From Actinomycetospora sp. TBRC 11914 (lineage in GTDB: Bacteria; Actinomycetota; Actinomycetes; Mycobacteriales; Pseudonocardiaceae): a DNA stretch of 64,000 bases. The position numbers and the translations under genes were made by a program. Under the pieces are notes generated by a model, which was not told the origin of the DNA, ran no database searches, and worked only from the letters and a program-made list of their open reading frames with translations. This document shows positions 33,808 through 41,476 of the stretch, piece after piece. Each line of letters opens with the position of its first letter. Positions within the stretch are counted from its first letter, which is position 1. The stretch covers positions 186,001 to 250,000 of the forward strand of contig NZ_JABBND010000004.1 in assembly GCF_012933465.1 (NCBI RefSeq), read 5' to 3'.

Positions 33808-35037
33808 GTGTCCCCCGCCGAACCGGTCCGAGGACCCTGGGCGGGAACCACCACCGCGGTCACCATCCGGGGGGTGAGCGTCCCGGGTGTCGCGCCGGTC
33901 GGCCGGACGCGCGCGCTGGCCGGGGCCGTCCTGCTGGACCTCGCCGTCAGCCCGTTGTTCGCCTGGGACGTCTTCACCGACTCGTTGCGCCGGGACCTCG
34001 GCGTCTCCGACGCCCTGCTCGCGGGGGTCTTCTCGGTCGGCCTGGTCGCCTTCATGGCGGGGGTGCTGCTCGGCGGGCGGGCCGCCGACGCGGCCCCGCC
34101 GCGGCGGCTCGCGCTGGTCGCGCTGGCCGGCACCGTCCTCGGGCTCCTCGGCACCGGTGCTGCGCCCTCGGCCGGCGTGCTGGTGGTGGCCTTCGGCGTC
34201 CTCGTGGGCGGGTCCACCGGGCTCGGCTACGCCACCGCGGTGCGGGTCGCCGGGACCGTGGCCGCCCGGCGCGGTCTCGCGCTCGGCGTCGTCGTCAGCG
34301 CCTACGCCGTCGGCACCGCGGCGCTGGCGCCCACCGCCTCGGCGCTGCTCGCGCTGCTGGGTCGCGGCGGGACGTTCGTGGTCCTGGCCGGGGCGCTCGG
34401 CGGGATCCTCCTGCTCGCCGCCGTCCTCGTCCCCGGGACCCGACCGACCGCGGCGCCGAGGACCACGCGGAGCACCCGGGCTCGCCCGAGCGGCGCCGTC
34501 GTCGCGCTGTGGGCGGCCTTCGGGCTGGGCAGTGCGCCGGCCCTCGCGGCGTTCGCGCAGGCCGGAGCCCTCGCCGCCACCCCGGGCGCCGTCGCGCTCG
34601 CGGTGGCGCTGCTCAACGTCGGCAACTTCGCCGGGCGGCTCGTCGTCGGCCCGCTGTCCGACCGGCTCGGACGGCCCGCCGCGCTGCACGCCGACGCAGC
34701 CCTGCTCGTCGCCGCCTGCGTCCCGTTCGCCCTCGGCGCGGCCGGGCCGGCCGCCCTCGTCGCGCTGCTGGTGCTCGGCCTCCAGTACGGGGCGCTCTCG
34801 ACCCTCGTCCCGGCCGCGACGGCGGACGTGGTCCCCGGGGAGCGCTTCGGCACCACCTACGGGCTCGTGTTCACCGGCTGGGGGCTCGCGGGACTGGTCG
34901 CGCCGGTCGGTGCCGCGGCCCTCGCCGTCGGGATCGGCCTCGACGGGGCGTACCGGGCCTTCCTCGTCGTGGCGGCGCTCGCGTGGGGCGGCGTCGTCGC
35001 GTACGGGAGGTCCGGCGGGTCGACGGGGCGACCGTGA
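33808..35037 (+). CDS. MFS transporter, oxalate/formate-antiporter-like
   Basis: The 409-residue protein has 12 predicted helices, with VSPLFAWDVFTDSLRRDLG in helix 1 and the following loop. A GLGYATAVRVAGTVAARRGLALGVV segment and AFGLGSAPALAAFAQAGALAA recall the OFA subgroup of the major facilitator family. The substrate is unknown, probably a small organic acid. GTG 33808 or GTG 33874 (MSVPGVAPVGRTRALAG) are both possible; the second lacks the polar 22-residue leader. It is divergent from the AraC gene. Confidence 0.78.
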   Translation: MSPAEPVRGPWAGTTTAVTIRGVSVPGVAPVGRTRALAGAVLLDLAVSPLFAWDVFTDSLRRDLGVSDALLAGVFSVGLVAFMAGVLLGGRAADAAPPRRLALVALAGTVLGLLGTGAAPSAGVLVVAFGVLVGGSTGLGYATAVRVAGTVAARRGLALGVVVSAYAVGTAALAPTASALLALLGRGGTFVVLAGALGGILLLAAVLVPGTRPTAAPRTTRSTRARPSGAVVALWAAFGLGSAPALAAFAQAGALAATPGAVALAVALLNVGNFAGRLVVGPLSDRLGRPAALHADAALLVAACVPFALGAAGPAALVALLVLGLQYGALSTLVPAATADVVPGERFGTTYGLVFTGWGLAGLVAPVGAAALAVGIGLDGAYRAFLVVAALAWGGVVAYGRSGGSTGRP

Positions 35038-35088
35038 CCGAGGCGCCGAGCGACCGACTATCGACGGCTCTGGTCGGCCGAGCTATGT

Positions 35089-35127
35089 CCATCTAGGCTT
35101 ACCGTTCGTGCGAGCGAACATAGATGG
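35089..35127. promoter_or_regulatory. nested operator at the ArsR-type gene start
   Basis: CCATCTA (35089-35095) is inverted to TAGATGG (35121-35127), enclosing GTTCG (35104-35108) and CGAAC (35115-35119). A -10-like TAGGCT at about 35094-35099 would put the transcript start at or next to the GTG at 35108, so the gene may be leaderless. ArsR-family repressors bind inverted repeats overlapping their own promoter, which fits autoregulation. Confidence 0.55.
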
Positions 35128-35455
35128 CGCGATCGGGTTGCTGGGCGACCCGAACCGGCGCGCCATCTTCGAGCTGCTCGCCCGGCGCCCGAGCGCGGTG
35201 GGCGAGATCGCCGCGCAGCTCCCGATCAGCCGGCCCGCGGTGTCCCAGCACCTCAAGGTCCTCAAGGACGGCGGGCTGGTGGTGTCGCGGGCCGAGGGCA
35301 ACCGCCGCGTGTACCGCCTGGACCCGCAGGGGGTCTCGGCGCTGCGGGCCTGGCTCGACGGCGTGTGGGAGCACGCGCTGACGAGCTTCCACAAGTTCGC
35401 CGAGCAGACCGTCGCCGACGAGATCGGCACCGACCCGGACGAGGAGCCGCCATGA
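35108..35455 (+). CDS. ArsR-family winged-helix repressor
   Basis: The 115-residue regulator is DGAIGLLGDPNRRAIFELLARRPSAVGEIAAQLPISRPAVSQHLKVL followed by a wing, VSRAEGNRRVYRLDP. No metal-binding cysteines are present, so it belongs to the non-metal subgroup usually paired with AHSA1 genes. The stop overlaps the downstream AHSA1 gene by four bases. The start sits within a palindrome that it probably binds. Confidence 0.87.
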   Translation: MRANIDGAIGLLGDPNRRAIFELLARRPSAVGEIAAQLPISRPAVSQHLKVLKDGGLVVSRAEGNRRVYRLDPQGVSALRAWLDGVWEHALTSFHKFAEQTVADEIGTDPDEEPP

Positions 35456-35937
35456 CCACGCCGATCCCGCCGATCGAGGGCAAGACCACCGTCGACGTCA
35501 GCCGTGACCGCGCCTTCGAGCTGTTCACCGCGTCGATCGGCTCCTGGTGGCCGCGGCAGTACCACATCGGTGCCGCCGAGGTCGCCGACATCGTCCTCGA
35601 ACCCCACGAGGGCGGGCGCTGGTTCGAGCGCGGCGTCGACGGCACCGAGTGCGACTGGGGCCGCGTCCTGAGCTGGGAACCGCCCGAGCGGGTGCTGTTC
35701 ACCTGGCAGATCGGCGGCGACTGGCAGTTCGACCCGGACCCCGCGCACGCCGCCGAGATCGAGGTCCGGTTCCACGCCGACGGTCCCGAGCAGACCACCA
35801 TCGAGGTCGAGCAGCGCCACTTCGAGCGCCTCGTCGCCGGCGAGGACGTGTACGGCGCCATCGAGCACGGCGGCGGTGGCTGGGTCGCCCTGCTGGCGGC
35901 CTACGCCCAGCTCGTAGCCGGGCAGAGCCGGCCGTGA
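35452..35937 (+). CDS. SRPBCC/AHSA1-domain protein
   Basis: The 161-residue START-like ligand-binding protein has DVSRDRAFELFTASIGSWWPRQYHIG, EGGRWFERGVDGTECDWGRVLSWEPPERVLFTW and a C-terminal helix HGGGGWVALLAAYAQL. AHSA1-type SRPBCC proteins commonly follow ArsR genes; the ligand is unknown. It overlaps its neighbours by four bases on each side. Confidence 0.85.
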   Translation: MTTPIPPIEGKTTVDVSRDRAFELFTASIGSWWPRQYHIGAAEVADIVLEPHEGGRWFERGVDGTECDWGRVLSWEPPERVLFTWQIGGDWQFDPDPAHAAEIEVRFHADGPEQTTIEVEQRHFERLVAGEDVYGAIEHGGGGWVALLAAYAQLVAGQSRP

Positions 35938-36566
35938 GCGACACCGACGCGATCCGTCTCGCCCAGGACGAGCGCACCGACCTGGCCGACCTGCTCGCCG
36001 GGCTCACCCCCGAGCAGTGGCACGCGCCCACCCTCTGCACGAAGTGGCGGGTCCGCGACGTGGTCGCCCACATCGTCAGCTTCGACCACCTCGGACCGGT
36101 CGGACTGGTCGGCCGGTTCGCCCGGGGCTGGTTCGTCCCCGACCAGGTCAACGAGGTCGGCGTGCGGGACTGCGCGACGCTCTCCACCGACGAGCTGCTC
36201 GCGACGTTCAGGGCCCGCGTGCGGCCCGCCGGGCTCACGGCCGGCTTCGGCGGACGCATCGGGCTGGTCGACGGCCTCATCCACCACCAGGACATCCGCC
36301 GGGCCCTCGGCCTCCCCCGGACGGTGCCCGCCGACCGCCTCGCCGCGACGCTGCCGTTCGCGCGCGTCGCGCCGCCGATCCGCGCCTTCTCCCGGGTCCG
36401 CGGGCTGCGGCTCGTCGCCACCGACCTCGACTGGAGCTCCGGGAGCGGCCCGACCGTCGAGGGCCCGGCCGAACCCCTGCTGATGGCCATGGCCGGTCGG
36501 GCGCACGCGCTCGACGAGCTCTCGGGTCCGGGCAGGGCCACGCTGACCGAGCGTCTGATCGGATGA
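35934..36566 (+). CDS. maleylpyruvate isomerase-type (TIGR03083, DinB-like) protein
   Basis: The 210-residue helical protein has LLAGLTPEQWHAPTLCTKWRVRDVVAHIVSFD, the usual N-terminal metal-site helix with His in VAHI. Near the middle is a GLVDGLIHHQDIRRALGLPR motif with further His ligands. The family contains mycothiol-dependent isomerases and many unknowns. It is the last gene of the ArsR-AHSA1 cassette (four-base overlap). After it the gene-dense region stops for about 745 bases. Confidence 0.82.
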   Translation: MSDTDAIRLAQDERTDLADLLAGLTPEQWHAPTLCTKWRVRDVVAHIVSFDHLGPVGLVGRFARGWFVPDQVNEVGVRDCATLSTDELLATFRARVRPAGLTAGFGGRIGLVDGLIHHQDIRRALGLPRTVPADRLAATLPFARVAPPIRAFSRVRGLRLVATDLDWSSGSGPTVEGPAEPLLMAMAGRAHALDELSGPGRATLTERLIG

Positions 36567-36593
36567 CCGCGGCGGGCTGAGTCGGCCCCGCCG

Positions 36594-36630
36594 GAGCAGG
36601 GACGGCATCTCGCCGATCGCGCGCTGCTGG
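36594..36630 (-). pseudogene. remnant of a DUF305 gene 3' end
   Basis: Thirty-seven bases match the C-terminal codons of the intact DUF305 gene (38361-38397) with two mismatches: GAGCAGGGAC, GCATCTCGCCGATC, CGCGCTGCTGG. It lies directly beside a DedA remnant. No open frame of useful length remains. Confidence 0.65.
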
Positions 36631-36634
36631 ACGG

Positions 36635-36825
36635 TCACGGGCGGTCGGACTCGGCCTCGTCGTCGGTCGTCGACCCGCCATCGCCTTCCGCGGAGTGCGG
36701 CGCGGGCTTCCGGACCCGCGTGCGGTGGACCCGACGGAGGATGGCTGCGACCACCAGGGCCGCCAGCGCACCGAGGAACCACGGCTCGTAGCGGCGCACG
36801 GTCGTGTAGATCGCGTCGATGTGGG
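36635..36825 (-). pseudogene. truncated copy of the DedA gene 3' end
   Basis: The minus strand encodes HIDAIYTTVRRYEPWFLGAL, AALVVAAILRRVH and a polar tail ending GSTTDDEAESDRP. This is nearly the same as residues about 168-225 of the intact DedA protein at 39719-40396. Homology stops abruptly at about 36825, upstream of the HIDAIY codons, and the upstream frame does not look like DedA. The intact first 165 residues are missing. Confidence 0.75.
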
Positions 36826-37079
36826 GTGGCACTTCCTGCCGCCTCGTGGGACTGGTTGGCGTGCTCGGAGCGGGCCTGTGAGCTGTTGCGGGTCGCGGAG
36901 GTCGAGGGGCCCGATGGTGCAACCGCGTGGCTAGACAGCCGCGGCATCCCGTGGGTGCGAGTAGCAGCTCCTCGGGACAGGATGCCGAGTTCATTGCCGA
37001 GGACCCGCGTCGGGCAGTACTCCGGGGTCAGCGCCCTCAGGACCTTGACAGGTGCTCTCCTTGGGGGCCGTTGGCGGCG

Positions 37080-37190
37080 GATGCCTCGCCTCCTGGCGCT
37101 GTACTTGGTCAGCCCGCGGGGCTTGAACACCGAGAGCACGACCGCTCCGAACAGGAGCAGCAGCGCAGCGAGACCGTGCACCTGTCGCAG
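37080..37190 (-). pseudogene. possible membrane-protein C-terminal remnant
   Basis: Within the 746-base gap after the cassette, the minus strand encodes VHGLAALLLLFGAVVLSVF then KPRGLTKYSARRRGIRRQR. The pattern is a final membrane helix followed by the basic tail common in small actinobacterial membrane proteins. The surrounding frame has no convincing N-terminal half. Base composition here (lower GC than the neighbours) and the adjacent remnants suggest decay at an insertion boundary. Confidence 0.3.
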
Positions 37191-37312
37191 GCTCGCGCAC
37201 GAGGCCGGCCGACGCCCCTTCGACGCTAAGCGCCCTGAAGGGACTCTCGTCTCCCTCATGCGCCGTTGACACTCACCGTTGATTAGGTGAGCCTGCCCAT
37301 ACTCGGGCGAGG

Positions 37313-38227
37313 ATGCCCATGGCGTTGGGAGAGAAAGGGCGTATGGGCGAGGGACAAACGGTGCTGCCGGGCATCATCGCGGGGGCGACGATCCTGCTGG
37401 GCCTGCCACTCGGGAGGCTCCGCTCGCCGGCTCCAGGCACCCGCGTCGGCCTCAACGCTGTCGCGGTAGGGATCTTGATCTTCCTGCTCTGGGACGTGCT
37501 GAGCCACGCGTTCGAGCCGGTAGACACTGCCCTCGGCGCTGTGCACGACGGTTCAGGTGGGCTCGGTCCGGTCTTCGGGTACGGGGTGCTGTTCCTGCTG
37601 GGTCTGGCGGTGGGGTTCGGGTCGCTGATCGCCTACGAACACTGGCTGGGCCGCGCCGACAGCGGTGTGTCCGGAGAAGGCGATCATGGTGCAGCCCGTC
37701 CGGCGAGACGCGGGGGCGGCCCGGGGGCGATGGCCGCCACCGACACGCCGACCCGGGCCACGCCATGGTCCCCGGCGCGACGGCTCGCGCTGCTGATCGC
37801 AGTCGGGATCGGGCTGCATAACTTCGGAGAAGGCCTCGCGATCGGCGGCAGCGCCGCCACCGGCGAGATCGGGCTGGCCGTGCTGCTGGTCATCGGCTTC
37901 GCGCTGCACAACGGCACCGAAGGCTTCGGCATCGTTGCCCCACTGGCAGCCGCCGAAGATCGACCCGGGTGGGGGTTCCTCCTGCTCATGGGCCTCATCG
38001 GGGGCGGCCCCACGGTGCTGGGCACCATCGTGGGGCACCAGTTCACCAGCGACACCCTGAGCGTCCTCTTCCTGACCCTCGCCGCCGGGTCGATCCTCTA
38101 CGTGGTGCTGCAGCTGATCGGGTTGACCAGCCGCGGCGGCCACCGCAACGCCCTCTATCTGGGGGTGTTCGCCGGCCTGGCGATCGGATTCGTCACCGAC
38201 ATGATCGTGACCGCAGGCGGCGCCTGA
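37313..38227 (+). CDS. ZIP-family divalent metal transporter
   Basis: The 304-residue membrane protein has 7-8 helices. The ZIP metal-site helix reads GIGLHNFGEGLAIGGSAA near residue 170, and the following helix HNGTEGFGIVAPLAAAE near 203. A long cytoplasmic loop between them and the N-terminal half is Gly/Arg-rich. ZIP proteins move zinc, iron or related metals into the cytosol. ATG 37313 or the later ATG at 37343 could start it. It heads the island-like block and faces DUF305 convergently. Confidence 0.83.
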   Translation: MPMALGEKGRMGEGQTVLPGIIAGATILLGLPLGRLRSPAPGTRVGLNAVAVGILIFLLWDVLSHAFEPVDTALGAVHDGSGGLGPVFGYGVLFLLGLAVGFGSLIAYEHWLGRADSGVSGEGDHGAARPARRGGGPGAMAATDTPTRATPWSPARRLALLIAVGIGLHNFGEGLAIGGSAATGEIGLAVLLVIGFALHNGTEGFGIVAPLAAAEDRPGWGFLLLMGLIGGGPTVLGTIVGHQFTSDTLSVLFLTLAAGSILYVVLQLIGLTSRGGHRNALYLGVFAGLAIGFVTDMIVTAGGA

Positions 38228-38348
38228 CCAACGTCGCGACCTGCACACCTGCCGACGGTGCGCTTCGCCCGGCCAAGCTATGAGCCCTTGTCGCCGCCAC
38301 CGGCCGGGCGCGGTCCCCCGCTACCCGGCCGGTGCTACCGACGCCGGC

Positions 38349-38969
38349 TCAGCCCTGCTTGAGCAGGGACTGCATCTCGCCGATCTCGCGCTGCTGGTCA
38401 GCGATGATCGAGTTGGCCAGGGCCTTGGCCTGGGGGTTGAGCCCCTGGGCGAGCTCGGTGCGCGCCATGGTGATCGCGCCCGAGTGGTGCTGGATCATCA
38501 TCTGCAGGAACGCCTGGTCGAACGCCGGGCCGGTCGTGCCGGCCAGCCCGGACATCTGCGCGTCGTCCATCATCCCGGGCATGCCGGCCCCGGCCGCCAT
38601 CCCGGGTATCCCCGGCATGGCGGTGGCGCTCGGCGACACGGTCGGCGCCCCCCACGCGGCGAGCATGGTGTTCATCTGTTCGATCTCGGGCCCCTGAGCC
38701 CCCTCGATGCGGCTGGCCAGGTCATTGACCTGTGCCGAGGCAGCCCGAGTGGTGGCTTGGCTCGCCATTGCGATGGCCTGGGCGTGGTGCGGGATCATCG
38801 ACTGCGCGAACGTGACGTCGGCGGCGTTGTGCTCCGCCGCCACCGGCGCGGCCGTGGGACTCGAGGGGCTCGCCGGGACGGGCGCGGGAGAAGTGCTCGA
38901 ACAGCCGGCGAGGGTCAGAGCGCCGGCGAGGACGGCGACCACGAGGCCGCCGAGGACACGACAAGACAT
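38349..38969 (-). CDS. DUF305 lipoprotein
   Basis: The 206-residue protein has a lipoprotein signal (VVAVLAGALTLAGC) and a Ser/Pro/Ala linker. Two DUF305 repeats follow with paired-His motifs, FAQSMIPHHAQAIAMAS and FLQMMIQHHSGAITMARTE, separated by a Met/Gly-rich loop. DUF305 proteins are often linked to copper or other metal handling. The Met/His content fits an extracytoplasmic metal-binding role, but that is inference. A 3' fragment of a second copy lies at 36594. Confidence 0.85.
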   Translation of the reverse strand: MSCRVLGGLVVAVLAGALTLAGCSSTSPAPVPASPSSPTAAPVAAEHNAADVTFAQSMIPHHAQAIAMASQATTRAASAQVNDLASRIEGAQGPEIEQMNTMLAAWGAPTVSPSATAMPGIPGMAAGAGMPGMMDDAQMSGLAGTTGPAFDQAFLQMMIQHHSGAITMARTELAQGLNPQAKALANSIIADQQREIGEMQSLLKQG

Positions 38970-39049
38970 GGTGCAGGTCTCCTTCGACGAAGGTGGAACC
39001 GCGCGCGAGCACCGTGGCGCGCGGAGGAGACGACTCGTGAGAGCGGGCG

Positions 39050-39077
39050 CCGCCCGGAACCTGATGGAGCCGGGCGG
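39050..39077. terminator. hairpin between DUF305 and the DUF6153-like gene
   Basis: CCGCCCGG (39050-39057) pairs with CCGGGCGG (39070-39077) around a 12-base loop. It lies ten bases beyond the stop of the DUF6153-like gene and upstream of DUF305 on the same strand. No T-run follows. Confidence 0.5.
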
Positions 39078-39086
39078 TGGGCCGGT

Positions 39087-39707
39087 CTAGAGCCGCAAGA
39101 CCTGCAGTTGAGCCAGACGACGTGGCACTGGAGGACCACGCGGTGGCGCGGAGGACAACAGGTCGGAGGGGCTCAGCCCCTCGTGACCAGACCGCCCTCG
39201 GGCCAGCTTGCGCAGCGAGACCATCAGAAGCGCCACCGCGGCGACCAGCATCGCCAAGCACATCCCGAGCATGTCGGTGGCTAGCCCGTGCTCCCCCACG
39301 CCACCGTGGCTCGTCGCACCCATCAGCTGGAGCGGCTGGCCGAGCTCGGGTTCGCGTTGGGACGCCGCCGACGGCGCGGCGACAACGTGAACGTCGCCAT
39401 GGCCTGTCGCAGCAGCCGCCGACAAGGTCGTGCTCGGCGTTGGGGCGGTACCGCAACAGGCGTCGCCGGTCGGCAACTGATGCATCGCGACGAGCCCGAC
39501 GATCAACGCCCCGAGTAGAGCTAGGCGCGCTACTACGCCGACCTCATCGCGCTGCCTCCGACCGCGAGGCAACGCGGTTCGAGCCCTGCTGTTGCGCCTG
39601 ATACCAGCGCACAGACTCGCGGGACTCACGCCCAACACCCTACGAACCGCCCGACTCCGCACAAGCGCGGCCGTCGGATGACCGGCCGTGCTCGTCTCAT
39701 CCGTCAC
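39087..39707 (-). CDS. DUF6153-like membrane protein, His-rich
   Basis: Up to 206 residues. The recognisable part starts at about residue 56: ARLALLGALIVGLVAMHQLPTG, then a Cys-Cys/His/Ser-rich loop (DACCGTAP, THGGVGEHGLATDM) and a final helix MLGMCLAMLVAAVALLMVSL. Two membrane helices with a His/Cys-bearing loop match DUF6153. The first 55 residues are basic and unlike the family, so the real start may be an internal TTG or GTG near 39590. It lies with DUF305 and DedA on one strand, probably one unit. Confidence 0.65.
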   Translation of the reverse strand: MTDETSTAGHPTAALVRSRAVRRVLGVSPASLCAGIRRNSRARTALPRGRRQRDEVGVVARLALLGALIVGLVAMHQLPTGDACCGTAPTPSTTLSAAAATGHGDVHVVAAPSAASQREPELGQPLQLMGATSHGGVGEHGLATDMLGMCLAMLVAAVALLMVSLRKLARGRSGHEGLSPSDLLSSAPPRGPPVPRRLAQLQVLRL

Positions 39708-39718
39708 GAGCGATCGGC

Positions 39719-40396
39719 CTAGGCCTCGTCGTCGGTCGTCGACGACCCACTATCGCCCACCGCGGAGTGCGGCGCGGACCCCCGACCCCGCCTTCGGTAG
39801 ACCCGACGGAAGATGGCGGCGAGCGCCAGGGCCGCCAGCGCACCGAGGAACCACGGTTCGTAGCGCCGCACGGTGGTGTAGATCGCGTCGATGTGGGACC
39901 CGGCCAGGTCACCGAGGGCGGTCCAGAGCCCGACCCAGAGGACCGCGCCCAGAGTGTTGAAGCCCAGGAACCGGCTCCAGCGCATCCCGGAGAGCCCGGC
40001 GATGATCCCGTTGGCCTGCCGGAGCCCCTCGACGAACCGTGCGACGACGATGACCTTGCCGCCGTGCCGGGCGAAGAAGTGCTCGGCGGCCTCGACGCGG
40101 GCCGCGGTCAGGCCGACGTAACGGCCGTAACGCGCGACGAGGCGGCGCCCCCCGAAGCGACCGATGGCGAAGCCCACGTTGTCCCCGGCGATCGCGGCGA
40201 GCACGCCGACGATGACCACCACCGGCAGGGACAGCCGACCCGCGCCCGCGTACACGGCGGCCGCGATCAGCACGGTCTCCCCGGGCGCCGGGACCCCGAA
40301 GTCCTCGAGGAAGAGCAGGACGGCGAGCGCGAGGTAGCCGTAGTGGTCCAGCACCGGAGCGAACGCCGCGAACACCCCGGGCAGCGGGGGCGTCAC
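39719..40396 (-). CDS. dedA: DedA family membrane protein
   Basis: The 225-residue SNARE-associated/DedA protein has YGYLALAVLLFLEDFGVPAPGETVLI, IAGDNVGFAIGRFGGRRLVARYG and a FVEGLRQANGIIAGLSGM segment. The last is the conserved R-x3-x2-G-x2-G core that supports undecaprenyl-phosphate or lipid flipping in characterised members. The tail is Arg-rich, then acidic. Its 3' part is duplicated at 36635. It is divergent from the ABC transporter across the palindromes at 40444-40488. Confidence 0.87.
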   Translation of the reverse strand: MTPPLPGVFAAFAPVLDHYGYLALAVLLFLEDFGVPAPGETVLIAAAVYAGAGRLSLPVVVIVGVLAAIAGDNVGFAIGRFGGRRLVARYGRYVGLTAARVEAAEHFFARHGGKVIVVARFVEGLRQANGIIAGLSGMRWSRFLGFNTLGAVLWVGLWTALGDLAGSHIDAIYTTVRRYEPWFLGALAALALAAIFRRVYRRRGRGSAPHSAVGDSGSSTTDDEA

Positions 40397-40443
40397 CGCG
40401 GCGCGGCGGGGGTGGTGCGGGCGACCCCGCCGTCGCCGTGACT

Positions 40444-40459
40444 TCTACTCACGTGTAGA
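40444..40459. promoter_or_regulatory. BlaI-type operator O1
   Basis: TCTAC-TCACGT-GTAGA, flanked by a further T/A pair, giving six-base arms. It shares the layout TCTAC-N6-GTAGA with O2 (40473-40488) and with O3 before blaI (44366-44381). It lies between dedA and the ABC transporter, so either could be controlled. Confidence 0.65.
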
Positions 40460-40472
40460 ACCTACCTGGATG

Positions 40473-40488
40473 TCTACGAGTCTGTAGA
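40473..40488. promoter_or_regulatory. BlaI-type operator O2
   Basis: TCTAC-GAGTCT-GTAGA. Its centre is 29 bp from O1, nearly three DNA turns, a spacing that allows binding on one face. It lies 35 bases before the ABC ATPase start. Confidence 0.65.
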
Positions 40489-40522
40489 AGCCAGTGTGCC
40501 CGGCGACGGAGGAGGACCACAC

Positions 40523-41476
40523 GTGAGCATCGAGACCCGACGGCGTCCCGACGCCGCCCCGCGGACGGCGCGCTCGGCGCCGAGCTGGGCGGCGCGGGCC
40601 GAGGCGGTGAGCAAGGTCTACGGCTCGGGAGAGACGCGCGTGACGGCGCTCGACGGGGTCGACGCCGGGTTCGTGCGCGGCGAGCTGACCGCCGTCATGG
40701 GTCCCTCGGGCTCCGGCAAGTCGACCCTCATGCAGTGCGTGGCCGGGCTCGACCGCGTGTCGGCCGGCCGGGTGTGGATCGGCGAGCAGGAGCTGACCGG
40801 GCTCTCGGAACGGGCGCTCACCGAGCTGCGCCGCGACCGGGTCGGGTTCGTGTTCCAGGCGTTCAACCTGCTGCCCACGCTGAACGCGCGGGAGAACATC
40901 ACGCTGCCCGCCGACCTCGCCGGCCGGCAGCTGGACGCCGAGTGGGTCGAGCAGGTCGTCGACACCCTCGGGCTCCGCCCCCGCCTGGCCCACCGGCCCG
41001 GCGAGCTCTCCGGCGGCCAGCAGCAGCGGGTCGCGTGCGCCCGTGCCCTGGTGGGCCGACCGGAGCTGATCCTGGCCGACGAGCCGACCGGGAACCTCGA
41101 CTCGCGGTCTGCAGGCGAGGTGCTCGGCCTCCTGCGCCGCAGCGTCGACGACCTCGGCCAGACGATCGCCCTGATCACCCACGACCCGACCGCCGCCGCG
41201 CACGCCGACCGGGTGCTGTTCCTGCTCGATGGCCGCGTGGTCACCGAGCTGCGCTCCCCGAGCGCCGCGGAGGTGCTCGAGACGATGGCCGGACTGGAGT
41301 CGGGTGCCGCCGCCCCGGGCCCGGCGGCGGGCCGTCCCGACCGGACGTCCCCGGCCGGGGCGGACGAGGTGGCCCGGACGGCCCGACGGCTCCACGATCA
41401 GCTCGGCGTGTTCATCGCCGAGGTCGAGGCGCTGACCGGCGACCACGCGTCCGGTCGGTCGGGGGCCGGGCAGTGA
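40523..41476 (+). CDS. ABC transporter ATPase (MacB/LolD-like)
   Basis: The 317-residue ATPase has Walker A MGPSGSGKSTLM, Q-loop FVFQAFNLLPTLNAREN, signature ELSGGQQQRVACARAL, Walker B ELILADEPTGNLDSRS and switch His ALITHDP. A C-terminal extension of about 75 residues, polar with a coiled helix, is unusual for the group. It pairs with the FtsX-like permease that follows with a four-base overlap. GTG 40523 follows GGAGGA. It probably exports a peptide, lipid or drug. Confidence 0.9.
   Translation: MSIETRRRPDAAPRTARSAPSWAARAEAVSKVYGSGETRVTALDGVDAGFVRGELTAVMGPSGSGKSTLMQCVAGLDRVSAGRVWIGEQELTGLSERALTELRRDRVGFVFQAFNLLPTLNARENITLPADLAGRQLDAEWVEQVVDTLGLRPRLAHRPGELSGGQQQRVACARALVGRPELILADEPTGNLDSRSAGEVLGLLRRSVDDLGQTIALITHDPTAAAHADRVLFLLDGRVVTELRSPSAAEVLETMAGLESGAAAPGPAAGRPDRTSPAGADEVARTARRLHDQLGVFIAEVEALTGDHASGRSGAGQ

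Noticed and set aside
36826..37269. Plus-strand 147-codon frame starting MALPAASWDW
   Set aside because: No recognisable domain, it overlaps remnant sequence, and its codon pattern is unlike the surrounding genes.
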